A stretch of 64,000 nt of DNA from an uncultured Lachnospiraceae bacterium (GTDB taxonomy: Bacteria > Bacillota > Clostridia > Lachnospirales > Lachnospiraceae): NCBI GenBank assembly GCA_910577955.1, contig CAJTNC010000006.1, positions 62,001 through 126,000 on the forward strand, written 5' to 3'. Each line of letters starts with the position of its first letter. Positions within the stretch are counted from its first letter, which is position 1. The notes below the pieces were generated by a model. It was not told where the DNA came from. It saw only the letters and a program-made list of their open reading frames with translations, and did not search any database. Both the position numbers and the translations under genes were made by a program. Below, in pieces: positions 24,780 to 33,862 of the stretch.

Positions 24780-26147
24780 TTATGCCTCCATGATTCTCTG
24801 CCTTCTGTCCGATCTCAAAAGCCAGAGATAAGCGATCACACAAATCACCACCGAAACCGCCGACCCTGTGACCGTGGCAAGCCCCATCGGGAACAGAGTA
24901 TCCGCAAACAACTTCGAGGCGAGATAGGCTAACGGGATCCGCGCACAGACAATGGCGATGGCATTGTGCAAAAAGGAAAGCCCCGATCTGCCGCAGGCAC
25001 AGAAGTAGCCGCTGAAACAAAAATGCACTCCCGCAAACACGCAGTCCCAGACATAGCCCCGCAGATACTGGCTGCCAAGCAGCACCACCTCCGGCTCGCC
25101 TCGGAAAATGCCCACCACCGGCTCCGCAAAAAACTGCATCAGAAGCGCCGATACGGTCCCGAAGATCACTGCCGCAAACATGGCATACCGCAGCGTCTGC
25201 CTTGCCCTGTCCTTCTTCCCCGCGCCGATATTCTGCGCCGCCAGCGCAGAGACCGCAGAGAGCATAGAGGAAGGCACTAAAAACAAGATGCCGATGATCT
25301 TTTCCACAACTCCTACCGCCGCAGCGTCAAACAACCCTCTTTTGTTTGCGATGATCGTTATAAGCAGAAAGGAAATCTGGATAAACCCGTCCTGCATCGC
25401 CACGGGCACACCGATGGACAACAATTTCCCCATCACCGCCCCCTTCGGTTTTAAATCCTGCGCCGTCAGTCTGATATGACGCATACCGCTGTCGATCTTG
25501 ATGCGATACAACGCCACCGCCACGCTGATAGCCTGAGACAGCGTCGTCCCAAGCGCCGCCCCTGCCGCTCCCATACCAAACGCGCCGATAAACAGATAAT
25601 CGAGGGCTATATTGGACACACAGGCCACCGTGATGAAATACATAGGACTTTTGGAGTCTCCCATGCCGCGAAATACCGCGCTGATGATATTGTAAGCTGT
25701 GATAAAAGGAATACCGATAAAACAGATCGTCAGATAGGAAACCGCGCTGTTCACCGCCTCCGCCGGCACGGACATCACCCTTACTATAGGATGCACGCAC
25801 AAGGTAAGGACAAACGCCGCTGCGATCGACAGGCCCAAAAACAGTGTGGCCGTATTGCCGATAGCCTCCATCATCCGTTTTTCATTCTTCGCGCCGGCCT
25901 CATGGCCGATGGATACCGTAGTCCCCATAGCAAGCCCTACGATCATCACCGTGATCATATGCATGATCTGGCTGCCCACCGAAACTGCCGTGGTGCTCTC
26001 CACCGCGTTAAACCGCCCAACAATGTACAGATCCGCCATCCCGTATAAAGTCTGCAGAAAATAGGACAAAAAATAGGGCAGTGAAAAATAAAACAGCGTC
26101 TGCAATACACTCCCTGATGTCAATTCTTTCTTCATGTTCCCTTTCAT
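24780..26147 (-). CDS. MATE family efflux transporter
   Basis: 455-residue, twelve-segment membrane protein of the MATE (NorM/DinF-like) family. It begins KKELTSGSVLQTLFYFSLPY, and the second half has the repeat symmetry of MATE pumps, with SAVSALAAQNIGAGKKDRAR. It should export cationic drugs or metabolites in exchange for Na+ or H+. The ATG at 26147 has GAGAGGAAC just upstream. The pseudouridine synthase stop is 15 bases upstream, so the two may be co-transcribed, and the recU promoter begins just after the stop. Confidence 0.93.
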   Translation of the reverse strand: MKGNMKKELTSGSVLQTLFYFSLPYFLSYFLQTLYGMADLYIVGRFNAVESTTAVSVGSQIMHMITVMIVGLAMGTTVSIGHEAGAKNEKRMMEAIGNTATLFLGLSIAAAFVLTLCVHPIVRVMSVPAEAVNSAVSYLTICFIGIPFITAYNIISAVFRGMGDSKSPMYFITVACVSNIALDYLFIGAFGMGAAGAALGTTLSQAISVAVALYRIKIDSGMRHIRLTAQDLKPKGAVMGKLLSIGVPVAMQDGFIQISFLLITIIANKRGLFDAAAVGVVEKIIGILFLVPSSMLSAVSALAAQNIGAGKKDRARQTLRYAMFAAVIFGTVSALLMQFFAEPVVGIFRGEPEVVLLGSQYLRGYVWDCVFAGVHFCFSGYFCACGRSGLSFLHNAIAIVCARIPLAYLASKLFADTLFPMGLATVTGSAVSVVICVIAYLWLLRSDRRQRIMEA

Positions 26148-26162
26148 TGTTCCTCTCACACA

Positions 26163-27164
26163 CTAACTTTCCGGCTCCGGAGCCCTCAGACATTTCCCCG
26201 ACAGGTAAGCAAACTCGCCCTCTATCTCCGGAAACTCAATTCTGCCGGCGTGGAGCAGTTGATATTTCAAAGCCTCTTCCCGCTCATTCCGCGGCTTCCA
26301 TCCATACTTGTAATCTCCCAGCACGGGATGCCCTATCCCCGCAAGATGAGCCCTGATCTGGTGACTCTTTCCCGTCACCAGCAAAACCTCCAGCTTTGTG
26401 AAATCTTTTTCCGTATCATAAAAAACCGGCTTTATCACCGTCTCAATCTTTTTGTATTCCTTTTCTGTCTCCGGCCGCGAAATAACAAGGCTTTCGTATT
26501 TTTCCTCGGACAGGATATAGGAAAGGTTTTTCTCCTCCTCTTTTTTCAGGTACCCCTCCAGCCGGATCTCCTCCCCGATCCTCCCCTGCGCTAAGGCTAT
26601 GTAATACTTGCGCAGGCTCCGGTTTCGCAGCATCTTTGACAAAAACTGACTGCCCCGGATGCTCTTCCCGCAGAGCACAAGCCCGCTGGTATTGCGGTCT
26701 AACCGGTTGCACACGGAAGGGCGGAAATGCCCTGCATCCTCTTTTGTTAATTCTCCCTTTTCAAACAGATACCCGAGCATCCATTCATTCAGCGAAATGT
26801 CCTCTTTCTCCGCCTTCTGGGTCAAAACTCCGACAGGCTTATTCAGGATCAGAATATCTTCATCTTCATATATGACAGAGATGTCAGATAAACTGCGGCA
26901 GGCCTTTTCATAACTTCTCCCGGACTCCGTTCGTGTTTTGAATTTTCCGGAAAACTTCTGAAAGGTCTCCTCCGCAAAAAACATTTCCACGCTGTCTCCC
27001 GCCAGAATCACTTCATTTCCCGCAGCCTTTTTGCCATTCAGGGTAATATTCTTTTTTCGCAACATTTTATAGAGGAATCCGCCCGCCGCCTCAGGCAGCA
27101 GCTTTTTCAAATATTTGTCAAAACGCTGACCCTCTTCCTTCTTCGTCACCGTAAACTTCTGCAT
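26163..27164 (-). CDS. RluA family pseudouridine synthase
   Basis: 333-residue enzyme. An S4-like RNA-binding domain (FDKYLKKLLP ... KKNITLNGKKAAGNEVI) leads. The catalytic domain follows, with the RluA signature RLDRNTSGLVLCGKS containing the catalytic Asp, and further motifs NKPVGVLTQK and GKSHQIRAHLA. It converts uridine to pseudouridine in 23S rRNA or tRNA. Specificity within RluA/C/D cannot be told from the sequence. It ends 15 bases before the MATE gene. Confidence 0.93.
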   Translation of the reverse strand: MQKFTVTKKEEGQRFDKYLKKLLPEAAGGFLYKMLRKKNITLNGKKAAGNEVILAGDSVEMFFAEETFQKFSGKFKTRTESGRSYEKACRSLSDISVIYEDEDILILNKPVGVLTQKAEKEDISLNEWMLGYLFEKGELTKEDAGHFRPSVCNRLDRNTSGLVLCGKSIRGSQFLSKMLRNRSLRKYYIALAQGRIGEEIRLEGYLKKEEEKNLSYILSEEKYESLVISRPETEKEYKKIETVIKPVFYDTEKDFTKLEVLLVTGKSHQIRAHLAGIGHPVLGDYKYGWKPRNEREEALKYQLLHAGRIEFPEIEGEFAYLSGKCLRAPEPES

Positions 27165-27202
27165 ACCGTTCCTTCCGCCCCCGTCACGATCCGCTTTCTC
27201 CT

Positions 27203-27775
27203 CTACAGGGAAAGATCCTCCATCAGACCCAACACTTTGCCGTCATATTCCCTGTCGTCTTTCCCCTCCGATTCCTGCAGCGCCTTTACCTTCTCAAAAT
27301 ATTTGTCCTTATCTCTGAATATCCTCACTGTGACATCATGGATCCCGTTTTGTGCAAAGAGAGTTTTCAGATGCTGATGACAGGCTTTCTCGTCAAAATC
27401 CTTCTGCTCCGTGATGCCCGCTGCGCTCTTTCCTCTCATCACAAGATGACTGATCTGAAAGTTTTTCGCATAGCTGGTCAGATAAAGATCGTAGCGCTCG
27501 GAGAGCCCTGCCGCCTTGTCTCCGATGGCCTCCCGCAGAATTTCGGAACATCCTTTCGCCCTGATAAACATGATCATATTGACAGCGCTCTTGCTGGCCG
27601 GCAGACATCCCAAAACCGCGGCCAGAGTCAACAGGTTTTTATTGCTTTTTGTCGCGATATACCCCGCTAAATAGAGAGACAAAGAGACCGCAAACATTGC
27701 CGCCGTTTTGATGATCTCCCATCTTCTCTGCCGCTTGATATAGCCGTAAGTTCCCTTTTGATTAGCCCAAAGCAT
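27203..27775 (-). CDS. Conserved hypothetical membrane protein
   Basis: 190 residues. Two close membrane segments lie at about 23-60 (AAMFAVSLSLYLAGYI and LLTLAAVLGCLPAS) and the remaining 130 residues are soluble, with a mixed helix/strand composition. I do not recognise the family. The soluble part includes a possible nucleic-acid- or protein-binding domain rich in Lys and Glu. It sits 12 bases after the stop of neither gene but directly after the YgiQ gene in opposite reading order (YgiQ is downstream), and 38 bases before the pseudouridine synthase start. It is probably co-transcribed with both. Confidence 0.75.
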   Translation of the reverse strand: MLWANQKGTYGYIKRQRRWEIIKTAAMFAVSLSLYLAGYIATKSNKNLLTLAAVLGCLPASKSAVNMIMFIRAKGCSEILREAIGDKAAGLSERYDLYLTSYAKNFQISHLVMRGKSAAGITEQKDFDEKACHQHLKTLFAQNGIHDVTVRIFRDKDKYFEKVKALQESEGKDDREYDGKVLGLMEDLSL

Positions 27776-27787
27776 CGCATTCCACCT

Positions 27788-29620
27788 CTATTTCTTTCCT
27801 CTCTTTTTCCCAAAAGCCGCTATTTTTCTCGGCGGTATCAGGCACTTTTTGTCAAAACCGATCAGATCCTCCCTGCGGACAAGCTTAAGCGCCTCCTTCA
27901 CCAGTTCGTAATTCTCAGGCGCCCTGTACTGCATCAACGCCCGCTGCATAGCTTTCTCATGGGGATTTTTCGGCACATACACTTTTTCGCCGCTTCGCGG
28001 ATCGATGCCCGTATAATACATCACCGTTGAGAGCGTTGAGGGCGTCGGGTAAAAGTCCTGCACCTGTTCCGGCTGATGCCCCGTATCGCGCAGATATTCC
28101 GCCAGCATGACGGCGTCCTCCAAGTCCGCCCCGGGATGGGAGCTCATCAGATACGGAACAAGAAACTGCTTTAGCCGATATTTTTTATTGTACGCCTCAT
28201 ATTTTCCGACAAACCTGTCATAAACCTGTCGTTTTGGTTTCCCCATATAATATAAAACCCTGTCGGAAATATGTTCCGGCGCCACTTTACACAGACCGCT
28301 CACATGATATTGTATCATTTCTTTTAAGAATCTGTCATCCTTTTCCTGAAGCAGATAATCAAACCGTATACCGGAGCGGATAAAAACTTTTCTAACCCCG
28401 GATATACTCCGCAGTTTTTTTAACAGCTCGATATAATCGCTGTGGCTGCTGTCCAGATTTTTACAGGGTGTCGGAAACAGGCACTGTCTGTTTTTGCAGA
28501 CACCGGATTTTAATTGTTTTTCACAGGCGGGATGCCTGAAATTGGCAGTGGGACCTCCCACATCGTGGATATACCCCTTAAAATCCGGCTGTCCGGTCAT
28601 CCAGCAAGCTTCCCGCAGCAGGGATTCGTGGCTTCTCGCCTGAACGATGCGCCCCTGATGGAATGTCAACGCACAGAAACTGCATCCCCCGAAACACCCC
28701 CTGCAGCTGATCAGCGAAAATTTCACCTCCGCCATAGCCGGCACACCGCCCGCCTTTTCATAGGACGGATGGGGGGCGCGCATGTAGGGCAGATCGTACA
28801 CATCATCCATCTCCTGCATGGAAAGCGGTTCCGCCGGCGGATTCTGTACCACAAATATCTTATTCGGATAGGCTTCTACCAACGTTTTGCCCTGAAAAGG
28901 GTCGGTATTTTCCTGCTGCTTCATAAAACTCCGGGCATAAAACTTCTTTTCTTCTTTACACTCCTCGTAGGAGGGCAGCATAACCCCATCGTACACCGAG
29001 GAAATATCCTGTGTCCGATAAACAGTCCCCCGGATAAACGTGATATCTTTTACCGCCAGTCCGGAATCCAGCGCCTCCGCGATCTCCACGATGCTCTTTT
29101 CCCCCATGCCGTAGCTGATCAGATCCGCGCCCGCGTCCAACAGAATAGACCGTTTATAGGAATCAGACCAGTAATCATAGTGGGCAAGCCGCCGCAGAGA
29201 AGCCTCGATCCCGCCCAGTATGATCGGCACATCCTTAAACGTGCGGCGGATCAGATTGCTGTAGACAACCGCCGCATGATCCGGCCTCTTCCCCGCTTTT
29301 CCGCCGGGCGTATAGGCATCCATGCCCCTTCTCTTCTTGGAGACATAATAATGGTTCACCATCGAGTCCATATTGCCGGAAGACACTAAAAAAGCCAGTC
29401 TCGGCCGCCCCAGTACCGCAATGCTGTCATCCTTCTTCCAGTCCGGCTGAGCAATGATTCCCACCGTAAAGCCGTGGGCCTGCAAAACCCTGCTGATGAT
29501 CGCATGACCAAAAGAAGGGTGATCCACATAGGCGTCCCCTATCACATAGACAAAATCAAGCTGTTTTATATGTTGTTTTTCCATGTCCTCCCTTGTTATC
29601 GGGAGAAAACCCTCTGTCAT
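27788..29620 (-). CDS. YgiQ family radical SAM protein (UPF0313)
   Basis: 610-residue protein starting TEGFLPITREDM and GDAYVDHPSFGHAII, typical of YgiQ. The radical SAM core holds the cluster motif CRGCFGGCSFC near the middle. A C-terminal region of about 120 residues (DUF3362) follows with further conserved Cys/His positions. Its substrate is unknown. The ATG at 29620 is preferred because AAAGGA is upstream and it matches family starts. A GTG at 29659 in frame would overlap the upstream membrane protein gene by four bases. It ends 12 bases before the next gene start at 27775. Confidence 0.9.
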   Translation of the reverse strand: MTEGFLPITREDMEKQHIKQLDFVYVIGDAYVDHPSFGHAIISRVLQAHGFTVGIIAQPDWKKDDSIAVLGRPRLAFLVSSGNMDSMVNHYYVSKKRRGMDAYTPGGKAGKRPDHAAVVYSNLIRRTFKDVPIILGGIEASLRRLAHYDYWSDSYKRSILLDAGADLISYGMGEKSIVEIAEALDSGLAVKDITFIRGTVYRTQDISSVYDGVMLPSYEECKEEKKFYARSFMKQQENTDPFQGKTLVEAYPNKIFVVQNPPAEPLSMQEMDDVYDLPYMRAPHPSYEKAGGVPAMAEVKFSLISCRGCFGGCSFCALTFHQGRIVQARSHESLLREACWMTGQPDFKGYIHDVGGPTANFRHPACEKQLKSGVCKNRQCLFPTPCKNLDSSHSDYIELLKKLRSISGVRKVFIRSGIRFDYLLQEKDDRFLKEMIQYHVSGLCKVAPEHISDRVLYYMGKPKRQVYDRFVGKYEAYNKKYRLKQFLVPYLMSSHPGADLEDAVMLAEYLRDTGHQPEQVQDFYPTPSTLSTVMYYTGIDPRSGEKVYVPKNPHEKAMQRALMQYRAPENYELVKEALKLVRREDLIGFDKKCLIPPRKIAAFGKKRGKK

Positions 29621-29655
29621 ACAGCATATATCCTTTCCATTCAAAAGCGCGTCCC

Positions 29656-31380
29656 TCACGGTATTTCCCTTCTGTAAACGCGCACATACTTCCCGTCAGC
29701 ATAGGAGTCAAAGTTCTCCTCTATCCATCCCATGATCCATGAATCGGGTTCCACATGGGGTTCCCCGTACCAGCACTCCATCACCACCACATTTGGCACT
29801 TTCCACGGGTTTAATTCCCAGTACGTCAACAATTTTTCATTGTAGGTAGGAGTACATATTGTGGAATCTACGCATATCTCCGTATCCTCGTAAAGATATC
29901 CTATGGTGCTGGCAAGGGGCAGGCTCACGATCATCACTTTGTCCCCCTCCCGCACATACTGTTTCCAATCGTCCAGATCGGAATTTCTCACGTAAGCCCC
30001 CATATAATCCGAAAAAATACCGGCCATCGGACCACCCCTGATGACATCCCGCACGGATAAAACAGTCGCATGGGTTCTGTTCGCCGATTTGATCACATAA
30101 ACATTCTTAAAAAGGACCACAAGCAAAAACAGGATAAGTATCCCGTACACCTTTATCCCCTTTCCCTCGGGCGCTCTCTTTCGCAGATATTCCCCGATCG
30201 GCATGATGGAAATCATGACCCCCGGAATCAAATAGGCTAAAACGGTCAACAGAGGAAGATTTGTCAAGATCAGCACCGCCGCTCCGCTGCAGATGCTGAT
30301 GGAAATCCCAATGTGAAATGCCATTTTCACCTCGCTGCCGCAGTGTTTTTTCAGGATGAACGCCAGAACTATCAGCGGAATATAAACCGCCACATACAGA
30401 AATCTGAATATGATCGGGAAACCGTCCTCCGTAACATCGATCAACGTCTGAACAAAACTATAGGTGAGAAGAACCGACAAAAATATTTCGGCATAGGAAA
30501 ACCTTGTCAGGGAAACTCCTTTTCCCGCCATCACTCTGCCTATCAAAAAAGCCAGTACGGCACAGATGCAAAACAGGACGGCCAGACTTATAATCTCCGT
30601 CAGATAACCGCTCAAGCGGCCGGCAAATTCCGTCACCTGATGGCTGTCGTCTCCCGTCACAATATACCGCACGGAAAGCAGAAAGCGGTCCCATCCCATA
30701 TCGAACAAAAGAAACGCCAAAAATGCGCCTCCCATGGCAAAGCATATTCCGGAAAACAACGCCATATCCTTCTTTTTTGTCACGCTGTAACAACGCAGAA
30801 TCACAAGCAGCACCGGAAACAGGATCATTGCAGAGGGATACGAAAGTACCTCCAGACAAAAACAGAGAGCGGCCAGAATCAAAAAAAACTTTCCCCCTTT
30901 TCCCTCGGGACACCCTTGAATATATGTGAAAAGACAACAGCATAACAGGACAGAAAAGTAAACCATCATATTGGAAAAATCAAGTACGATAAAATTTTTT
31001 GCATTGACTGCCAGAAAGAATGCGCACATAAAACACAGGACCGTCCGGTCACAGTATTTCCGGAAAGTCCGCCAGACCGCCCATGCCACTGCCAGTTTCA
31101 CCCCCAACCCCACGACATTTAAATAAAGTGCGATGCCTGTAGTTGTACCCGTCACCGTCAGATAGATCTTAATGAAGATTGCATTTAAAAATGCAGATGT
31201 CTGATGGGGTTCCCACATTTGCGCCAGCATATGATCCCCTCTGACCATACGGTATGACTGGGTAATGGCGTATTCGAAATCCGTATCGAAATCTATCAGG
31301 ATGCGCTTGATATTTACCAGAACCACGCCCCACCAAATAATCGCTATCCAGTTTATTTTTCTATCCAGAACCTTCCGCAT
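29656..31380 (-). CDS. Polytopic membrane protein, GT-C-like
   Basis: 574 residues with about twelve hydrophobic segments and a hydrophilic C-terminal tail of about 110 residues. An early loop has IDFDTDFEYAI, an acidic motif of the type found in GT-C glycosyltransferases, and a second loop MWEPHQTSAFL. Assignment to a sugar-transfer enzyme is likely but not certain. It is immediately upstream of ygiQ and 38 bases downstream of the rsuA-HAD gene. The neighbouring genes do not suggest the target polymer. Confidence 0.75.
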   Translation of the reverse strand: MRKVLDRKINWIAIIWWGVVLVNIKRILIDFDTDFEYAITQSYRMVRGDHMLAQMWEPHQTSAFLNAIFIKIYLTVTGTTTGIALYLNVVGLGVKLAVAWAVWRTFRKYCDRTVLCFMCAFFLAVNAKNFIVLDFSNMMVYFSVLLCCCLFTYIQGCPEGKGGKFFLILAALCFCLEVLSYPSAMILFPVLLVILRCYSVTKKKDMALFSGICFAMGGAFLAFLLFDMGWDRFLLSVRYIVTGDDSHQVTEFAGRLSGYLTEIISLAVLFCICAVLAFLIGRVMAGKGVSLTRFSYAEIFLSVLLTYSFVQTLIDVTEDGFPIIFRFLYVAVYIPLIVLAFILKKHCGSEVKMAFHIGISISICSGAAVLILTNLPLLTVLAYLIPGVMISIMPIGEYLRKRAPEGKGIKVYGILILFLLVVLFKNVYVIKSANRTHATVLSVRDVIRGGPMAGIFSDYMGAYVRNSDLDDWKQYVREGDKVMIVSLPLASTIGYLYEDTEICVDSTICTPTYNEKLLTYWELNPWKVPNVVVMECWYGEPHVEPDSWIMGWIEENFDSYADGKYVRVYRREIP

Positions 31381-31418
31381 ATTCCGCTTCCCCGTTCATC
31401 CCTCAACCATTCTTTCTC

Positions 31419-32813
31419 TTATCGCCGCAATTTCTCCCGCTCTGCGACCTGTCCGAATTCCTCGATATAATAATCGGCAAGCTCTCTCTTCTCCTGATCA
31501 TAATCTAACGAATACGCATCCTGCACGGCGCAGACTTTCATACCCGCATTCCTGCCCGCCATGATCCCCGCCGGCAGATCCTCGAACACAAGGCATTTCG
31601 CCGGATCCGTCTGCAGCTGCTTCGCCACCGCAAGATAAATATCCGGCGCCGGTTTTCCTCTGGGCACCTCAGATCCTGTGCGAATACTGCTGATATACTC
31701 TGTCAGGCCATGCACCCGCTCGACAATCTCAAACAGCTCTCTGGAATTGCTGGTAGCAATGCCCATTTTGATTCCTTTGTCCTTACACAGCTCCATGAAA
31801 TCCCGCACGCCGGACTTTAAAGGCACTTCCTTTTCATACTTCTCTCTGGCCATATCATTCCAGTCCGCCATGATTTTTTCCAAGGAATCCGCAAGGCCGA
31901 AATGCTCTTTAAAATAAACCGCTGTCTCATAAAAGCTGCGGCCCTCGATCTCCGCCTGCAGCATATCCGGCAGTGTAATATCAAATTTTGACAGATACTC
32001 CCTGTCGATCTTTTTCCACACCCACATGGAGTCCGCCATCGTACCGTCCACATCAAAAATCACCGCTTCGATATCTTTAAGGGACGGCACTTTATCCCTC
32101 AAACTCTGTATCTCCCGCTCCGTCAGCGGTCTATAGCCCCCGGGGCGCAGTTCTTCATCCAGATATAAAGTCCCCATGCGAAGCCTCTTTAAGTGCAATA
32201 CCCTGTTACCCACGGCGGCAAGCATCCTTTTCACCTGATGGAATCTCCCCTCTGTGATGGAAAGATGCAGCTTACCGTCCTCCTGCACTCTCGCGCGGGC
32301 AGGCATAGTCGGCTTTTCGTCCCCGATATCCAGACCGCACTCCAGCCTCAAGACCGCTTCCGCGTGGAGGGGCTTTTCCACCGTCACCTCATAGGTCTTC
32401 ACCACATGCTTTTTCGGAGATAAAAGTTCGTGCGCAAGAGCCCCGTCGTCAGTGAGAAGAAGCAGCCCTTCTGTATCCTTATCCAATCTCCCCACCGGAA
32501 AGATCCCGTCTTTAAAAGAACCGTCTTTCTCCTCGTTCCAGACTTTTTTTAAAAAGTCTATCACGGTCTCCTCCCTTTTATCCTCCGTGGCCGAGACAAT
32601 CCCCTGAGGTTTATAGAACATCAGATAAGTGTGCTCTTTATAAACAATATTTTGACCATTGCAGTCAATTTTTACCTTATTTTCATCCACCTTTTCCTCC
32701 GGTCTTTTGCAGACAAAACCGTCCACCCTCACCTGTCCGTTTCTAATCAGTTCTTTCACTCTGCTTCTTGTTCCCACACCTGCATCGCAGAGATATTTAT
32801 CCAATCGCACCAT
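31419..32813 (-). CDS. Fusion of RsuA-type pseudouridine synthase and HAD phosphatase
   Basis: 464 residues with two complete domains. Residues 1-50 are an S4 RNA-binding domain and 60-235 the RsuA/RluB catalytic domain, with PVGRLDKDTEGLLLLT (catalytic Asp111) and ITEGRFHQVKRM. Residues 248-464 are a HAD hydrolase: motif I FDVDGT (Asp254, Asp256), motif II ATSNS, motif III GKPAPD, motif IV VFEDLPAGI. The HAD has a helical cap like beta-phosphoglucomutase and the pseudouridine-5'-phosphatase HDHD1. Both active sites look intact and no frameshift is needed. The first domain modifies rRNA; the HAD substrate is unknown. Confidence 0.92.
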   Translation of the reverse strand: MVRLDKYLCDAGVGTRSRVKELIRNGQVRVDGFVCKRPEEKVDENKVKIDCNGQNIVYKEHTYLMFYKPQGIVSATEDKREETVIDFLKKVWNEEKDGSFKDGIFPVGRLDKDTEGLLLLTDDGALAHELLSPKKHVVKTYEVTVEKPLHAEAVLRLECGLDIGDEKPTMPARARVQEDGKLHLSITEGRFHQVKRMLAAVGNRVLHLKRLRMGTLYLDEELRPGGYRPLTEREIQSLRDKVPSLKDIEAVIFDVDGTMADSMWVWKKIDREYLSKFDITLPDMLQAEIEGRSFYETAVYFKEHFGLADSLEKIMADWNDMAREKYEKEVPLKSGVRDFMELCKDKGIKMGIATSNSRELFEIVERVHGLTEYISSIRTGSEVPRGKPAPDIYLAVAKQLQTDPAKCLVFEDLPAGIMAGRNAGMKVCAVQDAYSLDYDQEKRELADYYIEEFGQVAEREKLRR

Positions 32814-32911
32814 CTTCCTTCCCCATCTTTAGTTCTGACATTTTTTTACCAACATATACTAAATCAAGACCTTAACGAAACCGCAGCGCTCTTCCTGCCG
32901 TCTTAAACATT

Positions 32912-33862
32912 ATGCCTACTGCAAAATCCCGTTTTCTTTCCGCCGCACAGCTTATTTTATCTTCCGTCCTTGCCCTCTCCATTCTGGGCGCCCCGACCAC
33001 AGCCTGTTTTTATGCCGCGCTGGCGCTGCAGTTGTGGTTTGAACGGATGATTCCCTCTCTGTTTCCGTTTATGGTACTCTCCGGCCTCATTCTCAGACTG
33101 AACCTCGGACAGCTTTTTGCGCTTCCACTATATCCCGTCCTCGGCCGTCTCTATCGAATCAGCAAAACCATGTGCACTACGCTGTTCATGGGATTTTTCT
33201 TCGGTTTTCCGCTGGGCGCCAAATGCGTCGCCGAAGCTTATGAATTAAAGCAGTTGTCAAAACCTCAGGCTCAGTTTCTTCTTTCGTTTTGCAACAATAT
33301 CGGTCCTGTCTATCTGCTCAGTTTCGCCCTGCCCCTTCTCGGATTCTCGGAGAACTCGTATTCCGGACTTAAAATCGCCGTGATCGCGATCTTTTTCGGC
33401 GTCCCGTTACTCTACGGATTGATCCTTCGAAACACCGTCTACCGGCATATTCCCCTTACGGAAACCATTCTCTGTGGGGAATCCATCGGCCGGAAAGTCT
33501 CTTTTATCCCTGCTCTGGATGCCTCCGTCACCTCCGCCTGCGCGGCCATCACAAGGCTTGGCGGCTACATGATCTTTTTTATCGTCTGCAACCTGCCTCT
33601 TAGACAGACGGCCCTTCTGGCGCCGGCATTGGAGATCACCAGCGGACTTACTTTGTCAAAAGGCATCCTTCCGCCCGCGCTCTCCATGACTTTTCTCACC
33701 TTCGGCGGTCTTTCCTGTTTCGCCCAGACTTACACATGCATCCGGGACACCGATCTTTCGTTTCGGGATTACTGCTTCCACAAACTGCTGCAGAGCGCTA
33801 TCGCCTTCTGCCTCTACGCCTTGCTTTTCTCTGTTTACGATAGACTGCCCGTGTTATCATAA
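32912..33862 (+). CDS. ylbJ: YlbJ-like sporulation integral membrane protein
   Basis: 316-residue protein with about eight membrane segments and nucleoside-recognition (Gate) motifs such as MGFFFGFPLGAKCVAEAY and FCNNIGPVYLLSFALP. Bacillus YlbJ is longer (about 400 residues) and is needed for spore formation. The chromosomal neighbours rsmD and coaD, which lie next to ylbJ in Bacillus, support the call, although here ylbJ is inverted relative to them. The last 65 bases overlap the end of the convergent amidase gene. Confidence 0.85.
   Translation: MPTAKSRFLSAAQLILSSVLALSILGAPTTACFYAALALQLWFERMIPSLFPFMVLSGLILRLNLGQLFALPLYPVLGRLYRISKTMCTTLFMGFFFGFPLGAKCVAEAYELKQLSKPQAQFLLSFCNNIGPVYLLSFALPLLGFSENSYSGLKIAVIAIFFGVPLLYGLILRNTVYRHIPLTETILCGESIGRKVSFIPALDASVTSACAAITRLGGYMIFFIVCNLPLRQTALLAPALEITSGLTLSKGILPPALSMTFLTFGGLSCFAQTYTCIRDTDLSFRDYCFHKLLQSAIAFCLYALLFSVYDRLPVLS

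Noticed and set aside
28514..29389. 291-codon open frame on the plus strand
   Set aside because: Antisense to the YgiQ gene; no motif, and codon choice mirrors the coding strand.
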